Positions 41,669-51,733 are shown, numbered from the stretch's first letter. The stretch is DNA of 64,000 nt from Klebsiella sp. RHBSTW-00484 (GCF_013705725.1 NZ_CP055481.1:1240001-1304000); one strand, 5' to 3'. Notes: generated from the letters alone by a model not told the origin. Made by a program: numbers and translations.

Positions 41669-42704
41669 ATCTATCGCTCTTTTCTGCCTGACCCCAGGCG
41701 GTGTCTTGCTGGCGAAAAGGTTGGCGGCAATGCTGCCGTTAACCTGCTTTACCAGCGAGAAGCTGTTGGAGGAGGGGTTTCTGCCCTTTGAAAACGGCTT
41801 CGCCAACGCTGCGCGCGAGGCCTTCAGCAGCTACTCGGCGCTGATTTTCATCGGCGCGACCGGTATCGCGGTGCGCGTGCTGGCGCCGCTGGTTAATGAC
41901 AAGTTCAGCGATCCGGCGGTGGTGGTGATCGATGAACGCGGGCAGCACGTCATCAGCCTGCTCTCCGGTCACGCGGGTGGGGCTAATGCCCTAAGCCGCT
42001 ATCTGGCGGGAATGCTCGGTGCAGACCCGGTGATCACCACCGCCACCGACGTTAACGATATGGCGGCCCTCGATACCCTGGCATTCCAGCTTAACGCGCG
42101 GATGACCGACTTCCGCGCGGCGGTGAAAACCATCAACCAGATGCTGGTTAGCCATCAGCGCGTCGGCCTGTGGTGGGATGAAGAGCTGGATGAAGACGTC
42201 AATCACTGCGACCGGCGTGGGTTTATTACCGTCTCTGACCTGAATCAGCTTCCCGAACTGGATGCGCTTATCTGTATCACCTTGCGCAACGAGCTGCCGG
42301 AGATCGCCGTGCCGCACTGGAAGCTAGTGCCGCAGCGCGTCGTTGCGGGCATCGGCTGTCGTCGCGATACGCCGTTCCCGCTGTTAGCGGCGCTGCTGGC
42401 GCGTCAACTTGAGGCGCAGCGGCTCGATCCTCTGGCGCTGAAAGCTATCGGTAGCGTTACGTTGAAAAAACACGAGCAGGGGCTTATCCAACTGGCCTCC
42501 TGCTGCCGCGTGCCGTTTGAAACCTTTACCGCTGACGCGCTGCGTGAGCATGAACACCACTTCCCTTCGTCCTCGTTTGTTCGCCAAACGGTGGGGGTTG
42601 GAAGCGTATCGGGTCCGGCGGCGTGGCTGCTGAGCCATGGGCAACTTTTAGGCGAAACCCTGCGCGAGCAGGGCGTCACAATTACTTTGGGAGTTTCACA
42701 CTGA
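41649..42704 (+). CDS. cbiG: Cobalt-precorrin-5A hydrolase CbiG
   Basis: 351 residues; opens the delta-lactone of cobalt-precorrin-5A and releases acetaldehyde, a step found only in the anaerobic pathway. ATG 41649 starts [18 protein letters not shown] and overlaps cbiF by 20 nt. The middle domain has [14 protein letters not shown] and [17 protein letters not shown]; the C-terminal domain has [13 protein letters not shown] and [11 protein letters not shown]. No anomalies. Confidence 0.94.
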   Translation: MNTVKPESIALFCLTPGGVLLAKRLAAMLPLTCFTSEKLLEEGFLPFENGFANAAREAFSSYSALIFIGATGIAVRVLAPLVNDKFSDPAVVVIDERGQHVISLLSGHAGGANALSRYLAGMLGADPVITTATDVNDMAALDTLAFQLNARMTDFRAAVKTINQMLVSHQRVGLWWDEELDEDVNHCDRRGFITVSDLNQLPELDALICITLRNELPEIAVPHWKLVPQRVVAGIGCRRDTPFPLLAALLARQLEAQRLDPLALKAIGSVTLKKHEQGLIQLASCCRVPFETFTADALREHEHHFPSSSFVRQTVGVGSVSGPAAWLLSHGQLLGETLREQGVTITLGVSH

Positions 42705-43429
42705 TGTTAAGCGTAATCGGGATTGGCCCTGGCTCACAGTCAATGATGACTATGGAAGCGATTGAGGCGTTACAGGCGGCGGAAATCGTCGTGGGTTATA
42801 AAACCTACACCCACCTGGTGAAAGCCTTTACCGGTGATAAGCAGGTGATCAAAACCGGGATGTGCAAAGAGATTGAACGCTGCCAGGCGGCGATTGAGCT
42901 GGCGCAGGCCGGGCATAATGTGGCGCTGATTAGCAGCGGCGACGCCGGTATTTACGGCATGGCGGGGCTGGTGCTGGAGTTGGTGAGCAAGCAGAAACTC
43001 GACGTAGAAGTTCGCCTTATTCCCGGGATGACCGCCAGTATCGCCGCCGCCTCGCTGCTGGGCGCGCCGCTGATGCACGACTTCTGTCATATCAGCCTCA
43101 GCGACCTGCTGACCCCGTGGCCGGTGATTGAAAAACGCATTATCGCTGCCGGAGAAGCCGATTTTGTTATTTGTTTTTACAACCCACGCAGCCGCGGCCG
43201 CGAAGGGCATCTGGCACGTGCCTTTGAACTGCTGTCTGCCAGCAAAAGCGCACAAACGCCGGTGGGCATCGTGAAGTCCGCCGGACGCAAGAAACAGGAA
43301 AAATGGCTGACCACCCTGGGGGAGATGGATTTTGAACCCGTCGATATGACCAGCCTGGTGATCGTAGGCAATAAAGCGACCTATATACAGGATGGCCTGA
43401 TGATCACTCCGCGAGGCTATGTGCTGTGA
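42704..43429 (+). CDS. cbiH: Cobalt-factor III C17-methyltransferase CbiH
   Basis: 241-residue tetrapyrrole methylase that methylates C17 and drives ring contraction. The ATG at 42704 shares one base with the cbiG stop (TGATG) and starts [15 protein letters not shown]; the longer frame upstream is rejected. SSGDAGIYGMAGLVLE and IPGMTASIAAASLLGAPL are the family loops. It overlaps cbiJ by 4 nt. Confidence 0.95.
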   Translation: MLSVIGIGPGSQSMMTMEAIEALQAAEIVVGYKTYTHLVKAFTGDKQVIKTGMCKEIERCQAAIELAQAGHNVALISSGDAGIYGMAGLVLELVSKQKLDVEVRLIPGMTASIAAASLLGAPLMHDFCHISLSDLLTPWPVIEKRIIAAGEADFVICFYNPRSRGREGHLARAFELLSASKSAQTPVGIVKSAGRKKQEKWLTTLGEMDFEPVDMTSLVIVGNKATYIQDGLMITPRGYVL

Positions 43430-44211
43430 GCTACGGCGAGGTGCTGGTCATGGGCGGAACCAGCGACGCGCGGGCGCTATGCCAACAGCTGGACGCGGCG
43501 CAGGTCAAATACACCCTGTCGGTGGCGACGCCGACTGGCCAGCAGTTGGCAGGCGATATTCAGGGGCAGGTGCGCTGCGGGCGGCTTGAGCCGGAAGAGA
43601 TGGTTGCCTGGCTAAAGGACAATCGTACCCGCTGGGTTATTGACGCTTCGCACCCCTACGCCGAAGTGGTGAGTCGTAACATCATCCGCGCCTGTGAAAC
43701 CGCTAGCGTGTTGCTCAGCCGCTATCAGCGCCCGGAACAGCTTAGCGACCTGACGCATCCACAGCTTTATACCGTGCAGAGCATCGAAGAAGCCTGCGAT
43801 GTGGCGCGGGGCTTTGGTCAGCGCGTGCTGCTCACCACGGGAAGCAAAGATCTGGCGCGCTGGCGGGCAGGATTAGGTGAAAAAACGCTGCTGGCTCGCG
43901 TACTGCCCGTTCCCGATGTTATCGCGCAGTGCGCTGAGCTTGGCTTTGGCGTCGGCGAGATCTTCGCGCTATGCGGGCCGTTCAGCGCCGAGTTTAACGC
44001 TGCTTTTTACCGCCAGTGCCGCGCCGATGTGGTGATCACCAAGGCCTCCGGCGCGGAAGGCGGTTATCAGGAAAAAGTACAACCCTGTCTCGATGCCGGT
44101 ATCCCCTGCATCGTGATTACGCGTCCGGCACCGCTGGTGACGGGTGAAGAGTTACTGGAAAGTCAGGCTGCCTTTGCCCAACGCTTAGCGCGCTGGCTGG
44201 CCGCTGCTTAA
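43426..44211 (+). CDS. cbiJ: Cobalt-precorrin-6A reductase CbiJ
   Basis: 261-residue NAD(P)H-dependent reductase of the CobK/CbiJ family. It starts at GTG 43426, which overlaps the cbiH stop as GTGA. VLVMGGTSDARALCQQL is the N-terminal nucleotide-binding segment, and IDASHPYAEVVSRN and TTGSKDLARW are conserved. It reduces the macrocycle to cobalt-precorrin-6B. Confidence 0.94.
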   Translation: MSYGEVLVMGGTSDARALCQQLDAAQVKYTLSVATPTGQQLAGDIQGQVRCGRLEPEEMVAWLKDNRTRWVIDASHPYAEVVSRNIIRACETASVLLSRYQRPEQLSDLTHPQLYTVQSIEEACDVARGFGQRVLLTTGSKDLARWRAGLGEKTLLARVLPVPDVIAQCAELGFGVGEIFALCGPFSAEFNAAFYRQCRADVVITKASGAEGGYQEKVQPCLDAGIPCIVITRPAPLVTGEELLESQAAFAQRLARWLAAA

Positions 44212-44221
44212 GGAGTCAGAA

Positions 44222-45016
44222 ATGAAAAAAGCGCTTCTGGTGATCAGTTTTGGCACCAGCTATCCCGACACCTGTGAAAAGAACATTGTCGCCTGCGAGC
44301 GTGAGCTGGCGGCCAGCTGTCCTGACCGCGACACGTTTCGCGCCTTTACCTCGGGGATGATTATTCGCAAGCTCAAGCAGCGTGATGGTATCGAGATTGA
44401 TACGCCGTTGCAGGCTTTGCAGAAGCTCGCCGAACAGGGCTATCAGGATGTGGTGATTCAATCGCTGCACATCATTAACGGCGATGAATACGAAAAGATC
44501 GTTCGCGAAGTGCAAAGCATGCGCCCGCTATTCGCCCGCTTAACGCTGGGCGCGCCGCTGCTGAGCAGCCATGACGATTATGTTCAACTGATGCACGCAC
44601 TGCGTCAGCAAATGCCGCCGCTTGCTGAGAAAGAAACGGTGGTCTTTATGGGGCACGGTGCCAGTCATCACGCCTTCGCCGCCTACGCCTGTCTGGACCA
44701 TATGATGACCGCCCAGCGCTTTCCGGCGCGGGTGGGGGCAGTCGAAAGTTATCCGGAAGTCGATATTCTTATCGACAGCCTGCGCCAGCAGGAGGTTACC
44801 GGCGTTCACCTGATGCCGTTGATGCTGGTGGCGGGCGATCATGCCATCAACGATATGGCCTCCGATGAAGAGGACTCCTGGAAAACGTTGTTCAACGCCG
44901 CCGGTATTCCGGCGACGCCGTGGCTTAGCGGGCTGGGGGAAAACCCGGCGGTGCGCGCGATGTTTGTCGCCCATCTACAGCAGGCGCTGAATCTGGCAAT
45001 GGAGGAAGCAGCATGA
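44222..45016 (+). CDS. cbiK: Sirohydrochlorin cobaltochelatase CbiK
   Basis: 264-residue class II chelatase that inserts cobalt into sirohydrochlorin, the committing step of the anaerobic route. The catalytic His residues H145 (FMGHGASHH) and H207 (VAGDHAIND) fall at the Salmonella positions. It is cytosolic with no signal peptide, unlike the periplasmic version in some sulfate reducers. It starts 10 bp after cbiJ and overlaps cbiL by 4 nt. Confidence 0.96.
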   Translation: MKKALLVISFGTSYPDTCEKNIVACERELAASCPDRDTFRAFTSGMIIRKLKQRDGIEIDTPLQALQKLAEQGYQDVVIQSLHIINGDEYEKIVREVQSMRPLFARLTLGAPLLSSHDDYVQLMHALRQQMPPLAEKETVVFMGHGASHHAFAAYACLDHMMTAQRFPARVGAVESYPEVDILIDSLRQQEVTGVHLMPLMLVAGDHAINDMASDEEDSWKTLFNAAGIPATPWLSGLGENPAVRAMFVAHLQQALNLAMEEAA

Positions 45017-45726
45017 GCGGCAAACTGTATGCCCTGAGCACCGGACCGGGCGCGTCCGACCTGATTACCGTTCGCGCGGCGCGCATTCTTGGCAAGCTGG
45101 ACATTCTCTACGCCCCAGCCGGACGTAAAGGCGGCGACAGCCTGGCGCTCTCCATCGTGCGTGAATATATCGGCGAACAGACCGAAGTACGCTGCTGCCA
45201 TTTTCCGATGAGCGCTGACAGTGCGGAAAAAGAGGCGGTCTGGGACGAAGTTGCCGCCGCGCTGGTGCACGAAGTGGAGGCGGGTAAACAGGTCGGGTTT
45301 ATTACCCTAGGTGACGCCATGCTGTTCAGCACCTGGGTGTTCTTACTCCAGCGTATCGGCTGTGCGGACTGGCTGGAGATTGTTCCTGGCGTCACCTCTT
45401 TCGCCGCCATTGCCGCGCGTTCAAAAACGCCGCTGGCTATGGAGCAACAGTCGCTGGCGGTGGTCTCCTGCACCGCGCCGGAAGCGGAAATTGAACAGGC
45501 GCTGCGCCAGCATGAAAGCCTGGTACTGATGAAAGTGTATGGCCGTTTCCCCCGCATTAAAGCGCTGCTGGAGAAAAACGGCCTGCTCGATGCCGCGCTG
45601 ATGATGTCCGAGGCCACGCTGCCCGGCGAACAGTGCTGGCGTCATCTGAATGACGTGAGCGACGAACAGCCGCTGCCCTATTTTTCGACCATCCTGGTGA
45701 ATAAACAGTGGGAGTATGCAGAATGA
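45013..45726 (+). CDS. cbiL: Cobalt-factor II C20-methyltransferase CbiL
   Basis: 237-residue tetrapyrrole methylase acting just after CbiK. It begins MSGKLYALSTGPGASDLITVRA; LGDAMLFSTWVFLLQ and IVPGVTSFAAIAARSKTPLA are the SAM-fold loops. It overlaps cbiK and cbiM by 4 nt each. Confidence 0.95.
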   Translation: MSGKLYALSTGPGASDLITVRAARILGKLDILYAPAGRKGGDSLALSIVREYIGEQTEVRCCHFPMSADSAEKEAVWDEVAAALVHEVEAGKQVGFITLGDAMLFSTWVFLLQRIGCADWLEIVPGVTSFAAIAARSKTPLAMEQQSLAVVSCTAPEAEIEQALRQHESLVLMKVYGRFPRIKALLEKNGLLDAALMMSEATLPGEQCWRHLNDVSDEQPLPYFSTILVNKQWEYAE

Positions 45727-46469
45727 AACTTGAACAACAGCTAAAACAGCTGTCTTTCAGCGGGTTAGCTGCGGCGCTATTGCTGATAGTGGTTCCCGAA
45801 AAGGCCTTCGCGATGCACATCATGGAGGGATTTTTACCACCGATGTGGGCCCTGGCATGGTGGCTGCTGTTTCTGCCTTGCCTGTGGTACGGGCTGGTGC
45901 GCCTGCGCCGTATCGTGCAGGAAGATAACAATCAGAAGGTACTGCTGGCGCTGTGCGGAGCGTTTATTTTTGTCCTCTCGGCGCTGAAGATACCATCGGT
46001 AACCGGCAGCTGTTCGCACCCGACCGGCGTCGGCCTGGCGGTCATTCTGTTCGGGCCGGGCGTGGTGGCGATCCTCGGCGCTATCGTGCTGCTGTTCCAG
46101 GCGCTGTTGCTGGCGCATGGCGGGCTGACAACGCTCGGCGCTAACGGCATGTCGATGGCGGTGATTGGGCCGGTGGTCGGCTATATGGTATGGAAAATGG
46201 CCTGCCGGGCGGGGATTCGCCGCGACGTCGGGGTCTTTCTCTGCGCGATGCTGGCGGATCTGGTGACCTACTTTGTCACCTCCGTGCAGCTTGGCGTGGC
46301 CTTCCCGGATCCGACGGCGGGCGCAACCGGCTCGATCGTCAAATTTATGGGGATCTTCTGCCTGACGCAGATCCCGATCGCCATCGCTGAAGGGTTGTTA
46401 ACCGTCATGATCTACGACCAGTTGACCAAACGCCAGCTGATCACCGCACAGACCGCACAGGGGCATTAA
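45723..46469 (+). CDS. cbiM: Cobalt ECF transporter substrate-binding protein CbiM
   Basis: 248-residue membrane protein, the S component for Co2+. The N terminus (to PEKAFA, about residue 30) resembles a cleaved signal. The mature chain would begin MHIMEGFLPP, whose N-terminal Met-His is the metal-binding site in CbiM/NikM proteins. Several helices follow with GSCSHPTGVGLAVILFGPG. ATG 45723 overlaps the cbiL stop (ATGA). Confidence 0.94.
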   Translation: MKLEQQLKQLSFSGLAAALLLIVVPEKAFAMHIMEGFLPPMWALAWWLLFLPCLWYGLVRLRRIVQEDNNQKVLLALCGAFIFVLSALKIPSVTGSCSHPTGVGLAVILFGPGVVAILGAIVLLFQALLLAHGGLTTLGANGMSMAVIGPVVGYMVWKMACRAGIRRDVGVFLCAMLADLVTYFVTSVQLGVAFPDPTAGATGSIVKFMGIFCLTQIPIAIAEGLLTVMIYDQLTKRQLITAQTAQGH

Positions 46470-46470
46470 C

Positions 46471-46752
46471 ATGAAAAAGACGCTGATATTGTTATCGATG
46501 GTGGTGGCGCTGGTGATCCTACCGTTCTTTATCGATCACGGGGGTGAATTTGGCGGTTCGGACGGCGAGGCGGAGAGCCAGATTCAGGTGGTTGCACCGC
46601 ACTATGAGCCATGGTTCCAGCCGCTGTACGAACCGGCGAGCGGAGAAATTGAGAGTCTGCTGTTCACGTTACAGGGCTCCCTTGGCGCGGCGGTGATTTT
46701 CTATATTTTGGGCTACAGCAAAGGCAGACAACGCCGTGATGACCGGGTTTGA
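46471..46752 (+). CDS. cbiN: Cobalt transporter small subunit CbiN
   Basis: 93-residue protein with two membrane helices (about 4-21 and 68-86) around a periplasmic loop that ends PHYEPWFQPLYEPASGEIES. It works with CbiM to load Co2+ into the transporter. It lies 1 bp after cbiM and overlaps cbiQ by 14 nt. Confidence 0.95.
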   Translation: MKKTLILLSMVVALVILPFFIDHGGEFGGSDGEAESQIQVVAPHYEPWFQPLYEPASGEIESLLFTLQGSLGAAVIFYILGYSKGRQRRDDRV

Positions 46753-47416
46753 CAGACTAAGCTATCAAAGCCGCTGGTTTCACGTCGCGCCAGAGCGCAA
46801 GTTTCTGTTCTGGCTGCTGCTGATGGTGCTGGCCTTTACCCTGCCCCCGCTGGGGCAGGGTATTGAAATGGTGCTGATTGCCGCCTTGACCTGCTGGCTG
46901 CTGCGGGTTTCGCCGTGGCGCTGGTGCCGCTGGATGGCGCTGCCGTTCGGCTTCCTGTTGATCGGCGTGGTGACTATTCTGTTTAGCATCAGCCGCGATC
47001 CGCATGCTCTGCTGGTGAGCGTTCCGCTGGGAAGCTACTGGCTGGGCATCACCTCAGCGGGGCTGAACACCGCTAATGAGACCTTCTGGCGCAGCCTGGC
47101 GGCGCTGGCGTCAACCTTCTGGCTGGTGCTGAACCTGCCGTTCCCGCAGCTGATTTTGCTGCTTAAGCGCGGTCGGGTACCACGACTGTTGACCGAGCAA
47201 ATCCTGCTGACCTGGCGCTTTATTTTTATTCTCTTAGACGAAGCGCTGGCGATTCACCGTGCGCAAACTTTGCGTTTTGGCTACCGTAGCGTGCCGAAAG
47301 GCTATCGCTCGCTGGCGATGCTGGTGGGGTTGCTGTTTACCCGCGTGATGATCCGCTACCAACAAATGAGCACCACGCTGGATATCAAACTGTACCAGGG
47401 TGATTTTCACCTCTAA
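46739..47416 (+). CDS. cbiQ: Cobalt ECF transporter T component CbiQ
   Basis: 225-residue integral membrane coupling protein. ATG 46739 (MTGFDRLSYQSRWFHVAPERK) gives the Salmonella length; a GTG codon immediately before it would add one residue. The C-terminal cytosolic helices bearing the Ala-Arg-type coupling region (RAQTLRFGYRS) contact the CbiO ATPase. Confidence 0.94.
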   Translation: MTGFDRLSYQSRWFHVAPERKFLFWLLLMVLAFTLPPLGQGIEMVLIAALTCWLLRVSPWRWCRWMALPFGFLLIGVVTILFSISRDPHALLVSVPLGSYWLGITSAGLNTANETFWRSLAALASTFWLVLNLPFPQLILLLKRGRVPRLLTEQILLTWRFIFILLDEALAIHRAQTLRFGYRSVPKGYRSLAMLVGLLFTRVMIRYQQMSTTLDIKLYQGDFHL

Positions 47417-47424
47417 GGATAAGT

Positions 47425-48240
47425 ATGCTTGCCACGACCGATCTCTGGTTTCGCTATCAGGATGAGCCGGTGCTGAAGGGGCTGACTCTGGATTTTTCTC
47501 ACCACTCCGTGACCGGGCTGGTGGGGGCAAACGGCTGCGGAAAATCCACGCTTTTTATGAACCTGAGCGGCCTGCTGCGCCCGCAAAAAGGGGCGGTGTT
47601 GTGGCAAGGGAAGCCGCTGGATTATGGCAAGCGCGGCCTGCTGGCGCTGCGTCAACAGGTGGCGACCGTATTTCAGGATCCGGATCAGCAGATCTTTTAT
47701 ACCGATATCGATAGCGATATCGCCTTTAGCCTGCGTAACCTGGGCGTCGCGGAAGATGAAATCGCCCGTCGGGTGGACGATGCGCTGACCCTGGTTGATG
47801 CGCAGTCTTTTCGCCAGCAGCCGATTCAGTGTCTGAGCCACGGGCAGAAAAAACGCGTGGCGATCGCCGGAGCGCTGGTGCTGCAGGCACGCTATTTGCT
47901 GCTTGATGAACCCACGGCGGGCCTCGATCCCTCCGGGCGCGCGCAGATGATCGACATCATTAAGCGCATTGTCGATCAAGGCAACCACGTGGTGATCTCC
48001 AGCCACGATATCGATCTGATTTATGAAGTCAGCGATGCGGTTTACGTTTTGCGCCGTGGCGAAGTGCTTGCACACGGCGAACCCGGAGAGGTGTTTGCCC
48101 GCAGCGAGTTAATGACGCAGGCCGGATTGACCCAGCCGTGGCTGGTGAAACTGCATGCGCAGCTGGGACTGCCGTTGTGCAAAACCGAAGGCGAGTTTTT
48201 TGAGCGGATGCGAAATCATGCAATGAAGGAGGCGTCATGA
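47425..48240 (+). CDS. cbiO: Cobalt ECF transporter ATPase CbiO
   Basis: 271-residue ABC ATPase powering CbiMNQ. Walker A is GANGCGKST, the Q-loop region is [11 protein letters not shown], the signature is [15 protein letters not shown], Walker B is [12 protein letters not shown], and the switch His lies in VISSHDIDL. The stop overlaps cbiP as ATGA. Cobalt import in this operon feeds CbiK. Confidence 0.96.
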   Translation: MLATTDLWFRYQDEPVLKGLTLDFSHHSVTGLVGANGCGKSTLFMNLSGLLRPQKGAVLWQGKPLDYGKRGLLALRQQVATVFQDPDQQIFYTDIDSDIAFSLRNLGVAEDEIARRVDDALTLVDAQSFRQQPIQCLSHGQKKRVAIAGALVLQARYLLLDEPTAGLDPSGRAQMIDIIKRIVDQGNHVVISSHDIDLIYEVSDAVYVLRRGEVLAHGEPGEVFARSELMTQAGLTQPWLVKLHAQLGLPLCKTEGEFFERMRNHAMKEAS

Positions 48241-49760
48241 CGCTGGCAATTATGTTACTGGGCACTGCTTCTGACGTCGGTAAAAGCGTGCTGGTGGCGG
48301 GGCTGTGCCGTATTTTTTATCAGGACGGGCAGCGTACCGCGCCGTTTAAATCGCAGAATATGGCGCTCAATTCCGGTATCACACCGGATGGCAAAGAGAT
48401 GGGTCGTGCGCAGATTTTCCAGGCTGAAGCTGCGGGCATTGCCCCGGATGTGCGTATGAACCCGGTGCTGCTCAAGCCGACCAGCGACCGCAAAGCCCAG
48501 GTGGTGCTGATGGGCAAGGTGGCGACCGATATGGACGCGGTGAGCTATCACGAATACAAGCCGCGCCTGCGCGAGCAGATCCTTTCGGTCTATAACAGCC
48601 TGGCCGCGGAGCATGATGTGCTGGTGCTGGAAGGGGCGGGCAGCCCGGCGGAGATCAACCTGCGCGACCGCGACATCGTCAATATGGGTATGGCCGAGAT
48701 GGCGCAGTGTCCGGTGATCCTCGTGGCGGATATCGATCGCGGCGGCGTCTTTGCCTCCATTTACGGCACCCTCGCGCTGCTGCACGACCACGAACGTGCG
48801 CGGGTTAAAGGCGTCATTATTAATAAATTTCGCGGCGACGTGACGCTGCTTTACTCGGGTATCGAGCAGATAGAAGCACTGACCAACGTCCCGGTGCTCG
48901 GCGTGATGCCGTGGCTGGATGTCGATCTCGAAGACGAAGACGGCGTGGCGCTGCAAAAGGGAAAATACCTGCGTACCGACAAGCGCGATATTGAGATTGC
49001 TGTGGTCCAGGTACCGCATATTTCCAACTTTACCGACTTCAACGCGCTGGCGGCGCAGCCGGACGTTCGCGTGCGCTATGTTCGTTACCCGCAGGAGCTG
49101 GCGGGCGCGGATATGGTGATCCTGCCGGGTAGCAAAAATACGCTCGGCGATCTGCTCTGGCTGCGCGAAAGCGGGATGGCGCATGCGGTGCTGCAGGCCC
49201 GGCGTCAGGGCGTGCCGGTGCTGGGGATTTGCGGCGGCTACCAGATGCTCGGCGAAACCATTATTGATGAGGTGGAATCGGGACTTGGCACCCAGCCCGG
49301 GCTAGGGTTACTCAATACCGTGACCCACTTCGCACAGCACAAAACCACCACTCAGGTCACGGCGACACTGGCTCCGGTGCTGCCAGAGTGGCTGGCGGCA
49401 ACGGCAGGGCTTGCCGTACGCGGCTATGAAATTCATATGGGCGAGACCGAGCTGCACGACGGCTGCCGTTCGCTGATGCAATTACATAAGAACGGGCTGA
49501 GCGTGGCGGACGGCGCGGTGAGCGACGATGGTCTGGCGTTTGGTACCTATCTTCACGGCTTGTTTGATAGCGATGAATTCACTCGCGCGCTGGTTAACGG
49601 CCTGCGCCAGCGTAAAGGTCTGGCGGCGCTCGATAGTGACTTCCAGTATGCGCAGTACAAATCCCAGCAGTTCGATCTACTGGCCGACGCGATGCGCCAG
49701 AATATTGATATCGAAAAAATCTACGCCATCATGCGCCAGCATCAGGAGCCTGTATGCTGA
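48237..49760 (+). CDS. cbiP: Adenosylcobyric acid synthase CbiP
   Basis: 507-residue amidotransferase that amidates the b, d, e and g side chains. The N-terminal ATP domain starts [19 protein letters not shown] with a P-loop-like TASDVGKS. The C-terminal glutaminase has [15 protein letters not shown] with the nucleophile Cys and [15 protein letters not shown] with the triad His. It overlaps cbiO and cobU (7 nt). Confidence 0.95.
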   Translation: MTLAIMLLGTASDVGKSVLVAGLCRIFYQDGQRTAPFKSQNMALNSGITPDGKEMGRAQIFQAEAAGIAPDVRMNPVLLKPTSDRKAQVVLMGKVATDMDAVSYHEYKPRLREQILSVYNSLAAEHDVLVLEGAGSPAEINLRDRDIVNMGMAEMAQCPVILVADIDRGGVFASIYGTLALLHDHERARVKGVIINKFRGDVTLLYSGIEQIEALTNVPVLGVMPWLDVDLEDEDGVALQKGKYLRTDKRDIEIAVVQVPHISNFTDFNALAAQPDVRVRYVRYPQELAGADMVILPGSKNTLGDLLWLRESGMAHAVLQARRQGVPVLGICGGYQMLGETIIDEVESGLGTQPGLGLLNTVTHFAQHKTTTQVTATLAPVLPEWLAATAGLAVRGYEIHMGETELHDGCRSLMQLHKNGLSVADGAVSDDGLAFGTYLHGLFDSDEFTRALVNGLRQRKGLAALDSDFQYAQYKSQQFDLLADAMRQNIDIEKIYAIMRQHQEPVC

Positions 49761-50299
49761 CTTTAGTTACTGGTGGCGCGCGCAGCGGCAAAAGCCGTCA
49801 CGCCGAAGCGCTGATCGCCCACTCGCCGCAGGTGCTGTACATCGCCACTTCACAGATTTTTGATGATGAGATGGCGGCGCGGATCCAACACCACCGCGAC
49901 GGCAGGCCCGCGCACTGGCGCACGGCCGAGCGCTGGCAGCAGCTTGATGAGCTGATAACGCCGGATAACCATCCCGAAGAAGCGATCTTGTTGGAGTGTA
50001 TTACCACCATGGTCACCAATTTGCTGTTTGCGCTGGGCGGCGACAGTTCGCCGGACGGCTGGGATTACGCGGCGATGGAGCGGGCTATTGACGCCGAAAT
50101 CGCCGTGCTGATTGCCGCCTGTCAGCGCTGCCCGGCTCACGTGGTGCTGGTAACCAACGAGGTGGGGATGGGGATCGTGCCGGAAAACCGTCTGGCCCGC
50201 CATTTCCGCGATATTGCCGGGCGAGTCAACCAGCGCCTTGCGGCGGCGGCGGATGAGGTCTGGCTGGTGGTGTCGGGCATCGGCGTAAAAATCAAATAA
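49754..50299 (+). CDS. cobU: Adenosylcobinamide kinase / guanylyltransferase CobU
   Basis: 181-residue bifunctional enzyme that phosphorylates adenosylcobinamide and activates it with GTP. The P-loop GGARSGKS (7-14) and His46 (RIQHHRDG), the guanylylated residue in Salmonella, are present. The C terminus [10 protein letters not shown] matches Salmonella, so the gene is whole. Its product, adenosylcobinamide-GDP, is the substrate of CobS, which is missing next door. Confidence 0.95.
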   Translation: MLTLVTGGARSGKSRHAEALIAHSPQVLYIATSQIFDDEMAARIQHHRDGRPAHWRTAERWQQLDELITPDNHPEEAILLECITTMVTNLLFALGGDSSPDGWDYAAMERAIDAEIAVLIAACQRCPAHVVLVTNEVGMGIVPENRLARHFRDIAGRVNQRLAAAADEVWLVVSGIGVKIK

Positions 50300-50300
50300 A

Positions 50301-50348
50301 CCAGGCGCTCCGTACCGGGAGTTATTCTTCCTGCTGGCTCTGCCATGA
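50301..50348 (+). pseudogene. cobS: Remnant of the 3' end of cobS
   Basis: In Salmonella and E. coli, cobS (about 247 codons, cobalamin synthase) lies between cobU and cobT. Here the gap from the cobU stop to the cobT ATG is 74 bp. In the frame 50301-50348 it reads [15 protein letters not shown] then TGA, closely resembling the CobS C terminus as I recall it from Salmonella (GELIFLLALL). The rest of cobS is gone, so this looks like an in-place deletion. The match is short, hence the moderate confidence. The last bases also form an 8-bp palindrome (GCTGGCTC/GAGCCAGC, 50333-50354). Confidence 0.6.
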
Positions 50349-50373
50349 GCCAGCCAACATGACGAGAATCTCT

Positions 50374-51429
50374 ATGCACAGCTTAACCTCTCTACTGGGC
50401 GCGATCCCTGCGCTTGATGAAAATGCAATGGCGCGCGCGCAACTCCATATTGATGGCCTGCTTAAGCCGCCGGGAAGCCTTGGACGCCTTGAAGACCTGG
50501 CCGTACAGCTCGCGGGAATGCCCGGTCTTGAAGGCGTGCCGCAGGTGAAAAAGAAGGCGCTGCTGGTGATGTGCGCCGACCACGGCGTTTGGGATGAAGG
50601 GGTGGCGATTTCGCCCAAAGTGGTGACCGCAATTCAGGCGGCCAATATGACGCTGGGCAAGACCGGCGTTTGCGTGCTGGCGGCGCAGGCAGGGGCGGAA
50701 ATGCATGTGATTGACGTCGGGATTGATGCCGAGCTGATTCCTGGCGTTATCAATATGCGCGTGGCGCGTGGTTGCGGAAATATCGCCGTCGGCCCGGCAA
50801 TGAGCCGTGGTCAGGCCGAAGAGCTGCTGCTGGAGGTGATTCGCTATACCCGTGGGCTGGCGGAAGATGGCGTCACGCTGTTTGGCGTTGGTGAGTTGGG
50901 GATGGCGAATACTACCCCGGCGGCGGCGATCGTCAGCGTTCTGACCGGTAGCGATGCGCAAGAGGTGGTGGGGATTGGCGCGAATTTACCGCTGACCAAA
51001 GTCGGTAACAAAGTGGAAGTGGTACGTCGAGCTATCGCCGTTAACCAGCCTGACGCGAATGATGGTCTGGACGTGCTGGCGAAAGTGGGCGGTTTTGATT
51101 TATTGGGGATGGCGGGCGTGATGCTGGGCGCGGCTTCCTGTGGATTGCCGGTACTACTCGATGGCTTCCTGTCTTACGCGGCGGCGCTGGCGGCGTGCCG
51201 AATTGCGCCGGAAGTGAAACCCTACCTGATACCGTCGCACTATTCGGCAGAGAAGGGCGCACGCACGGCACTGATGCACCTGGAGCTGGATCCGTATCTC
51301 AATATGGGCATGCGTCTGGGGGAAGGCAGCGGCGCGGCGCTGGCTATGCCAATCGTCGAAGCGGCCTGTGCGATGTACCACGATATGGGCATGCTGGCGG
51401 CGAGCAATATTGTTTTGCCAAAAGGCTGA
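50374..51429 (+). CDS. cobT: Nicotinate-nucleotide:dimethylbenzimidazole phosphoribosyltransferase CobT
   Basis: About 351 residues. It makes alpha-ribazole phosphate, the lower ligand of cobalamin. ATG 50374 ([22 protein letters not shown]) aligns with the Salmonella start and has GACGAGA upstream; ATG 50359 would add five residues (MTRIS). [16 protein letters not shown], the nucleotide region [15 protein letters not shown] and [12 protein letters not shown] with the catalytic Glu are seen. It is the last gene of the cbi operon. Confidence 0.95.
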   Translation: MHSLTSLLGAIPALDENAMARAQLHIDGLLKPPGSLGRLEDLAVQLAGMPGLEGVPQVKKKALLVMCADHGVWDEGVAISPKVVTAIQAANMTLGKTGVCVLAAQAGAEMHVIDVGIDAELIPGVINMRVARGCGNIAVGPAMSRGQAEELLLEVIRYTRGLAEDGVTLFGVGELGMANTTPAAAIVSVLTGSDAQEVVGIGANLPLTKVGNKVEVVRRAIAVNQPDANDGLDVLAKVGGFDLLGMAGVMLGAASCGLPVLLDGFLSYAAALAACRIAPEVKPYLIPSHYSAEKGARTALMHLELDPYLNMGMRLGEGSGAALAMPIVEAACAMYHDMGMLAASNIVLPKG

Positions 51430-51439
51430 GGAGATTTGC

Positions 51440-51462
51440 GGGGACGGTGCTAAGCCGTTCCC
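51440..51462 (+). terminator. Hairpin after cobT
   Basis: GGGGACGG (51440-51447) pairs with CCGTTCCC (51455-51462), with one G-U pair and a 7-nt loop, 11 nt past the cobT stop. No U-tract follows, so it may be a 3'-protecting or Rho-associated structure rather than a true intrinsic terminator. Confidence 0.4.
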
Positions 51463-51493
51463 GTGAAAGGTCTGGGGTTTGCGGAACGCAGAA

Positions 51494-51519
51494 ACAAAAA
51501 AACACCCTTGAGGGTGTTT
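51494..51519 (-). terminator. Rho-independent terminator of the tRNA-fMet operon
   Basis: Read on the minus strand, AAACACCC and GGGTGTTT pair (positions 51519-51512 and 51507-51500) across a TCAA loop, then run into U residues (complement of the A-run at 51495-51500). It lies 8 bp beyond the end of the last tRNA. Confidence 0.88.
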
Positions 51520-51526
51520 ATGATGT

Positions 51527-51603
<77 letters not shown>

Positions 51604-51613
51604 TCCGTCTTTC

Positions 51614-51733
51614 TACGTCGTATTTCAAACCACATGTACGTTGGCTTTCCTCGTTCACCTCAGTCACTTACTTATGTAAGCTCCTAAGGATTCACTGCGT
51701 CGCCGCCTTCCTGTGATTCGAACTACTCGTATA
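51614..51733. repeat. ERIC element between tRNA-fMet copies 1 and 2
   Basis: About 120 bp with the ERIC core (CAGTCACTTACTTATGTAAG, CTCCTAAGGATTCAC) and decayed ends (TACGTCGTATTTCAAAC; GATTCGAACTACTCGTATA). It lies wholly in the spacer, so the two tRNAs are 147 bp apart instead of the 47 bp seen between copies 2 and 3. Confidence 0.85.

Noticed and set aside
48255-49184. 309-codon frame opposite cbiP
   Set aside because: Rich in His, Arg and Gln as expected for an antisense shadow; nothing supports expression.
50333-50354. Palindrome between cobU and cobT as a terminator
   Set aside because: The stem is perfect but no U-tract follows, and cobT needs transcription from upstream; part of it is the cobS relic.
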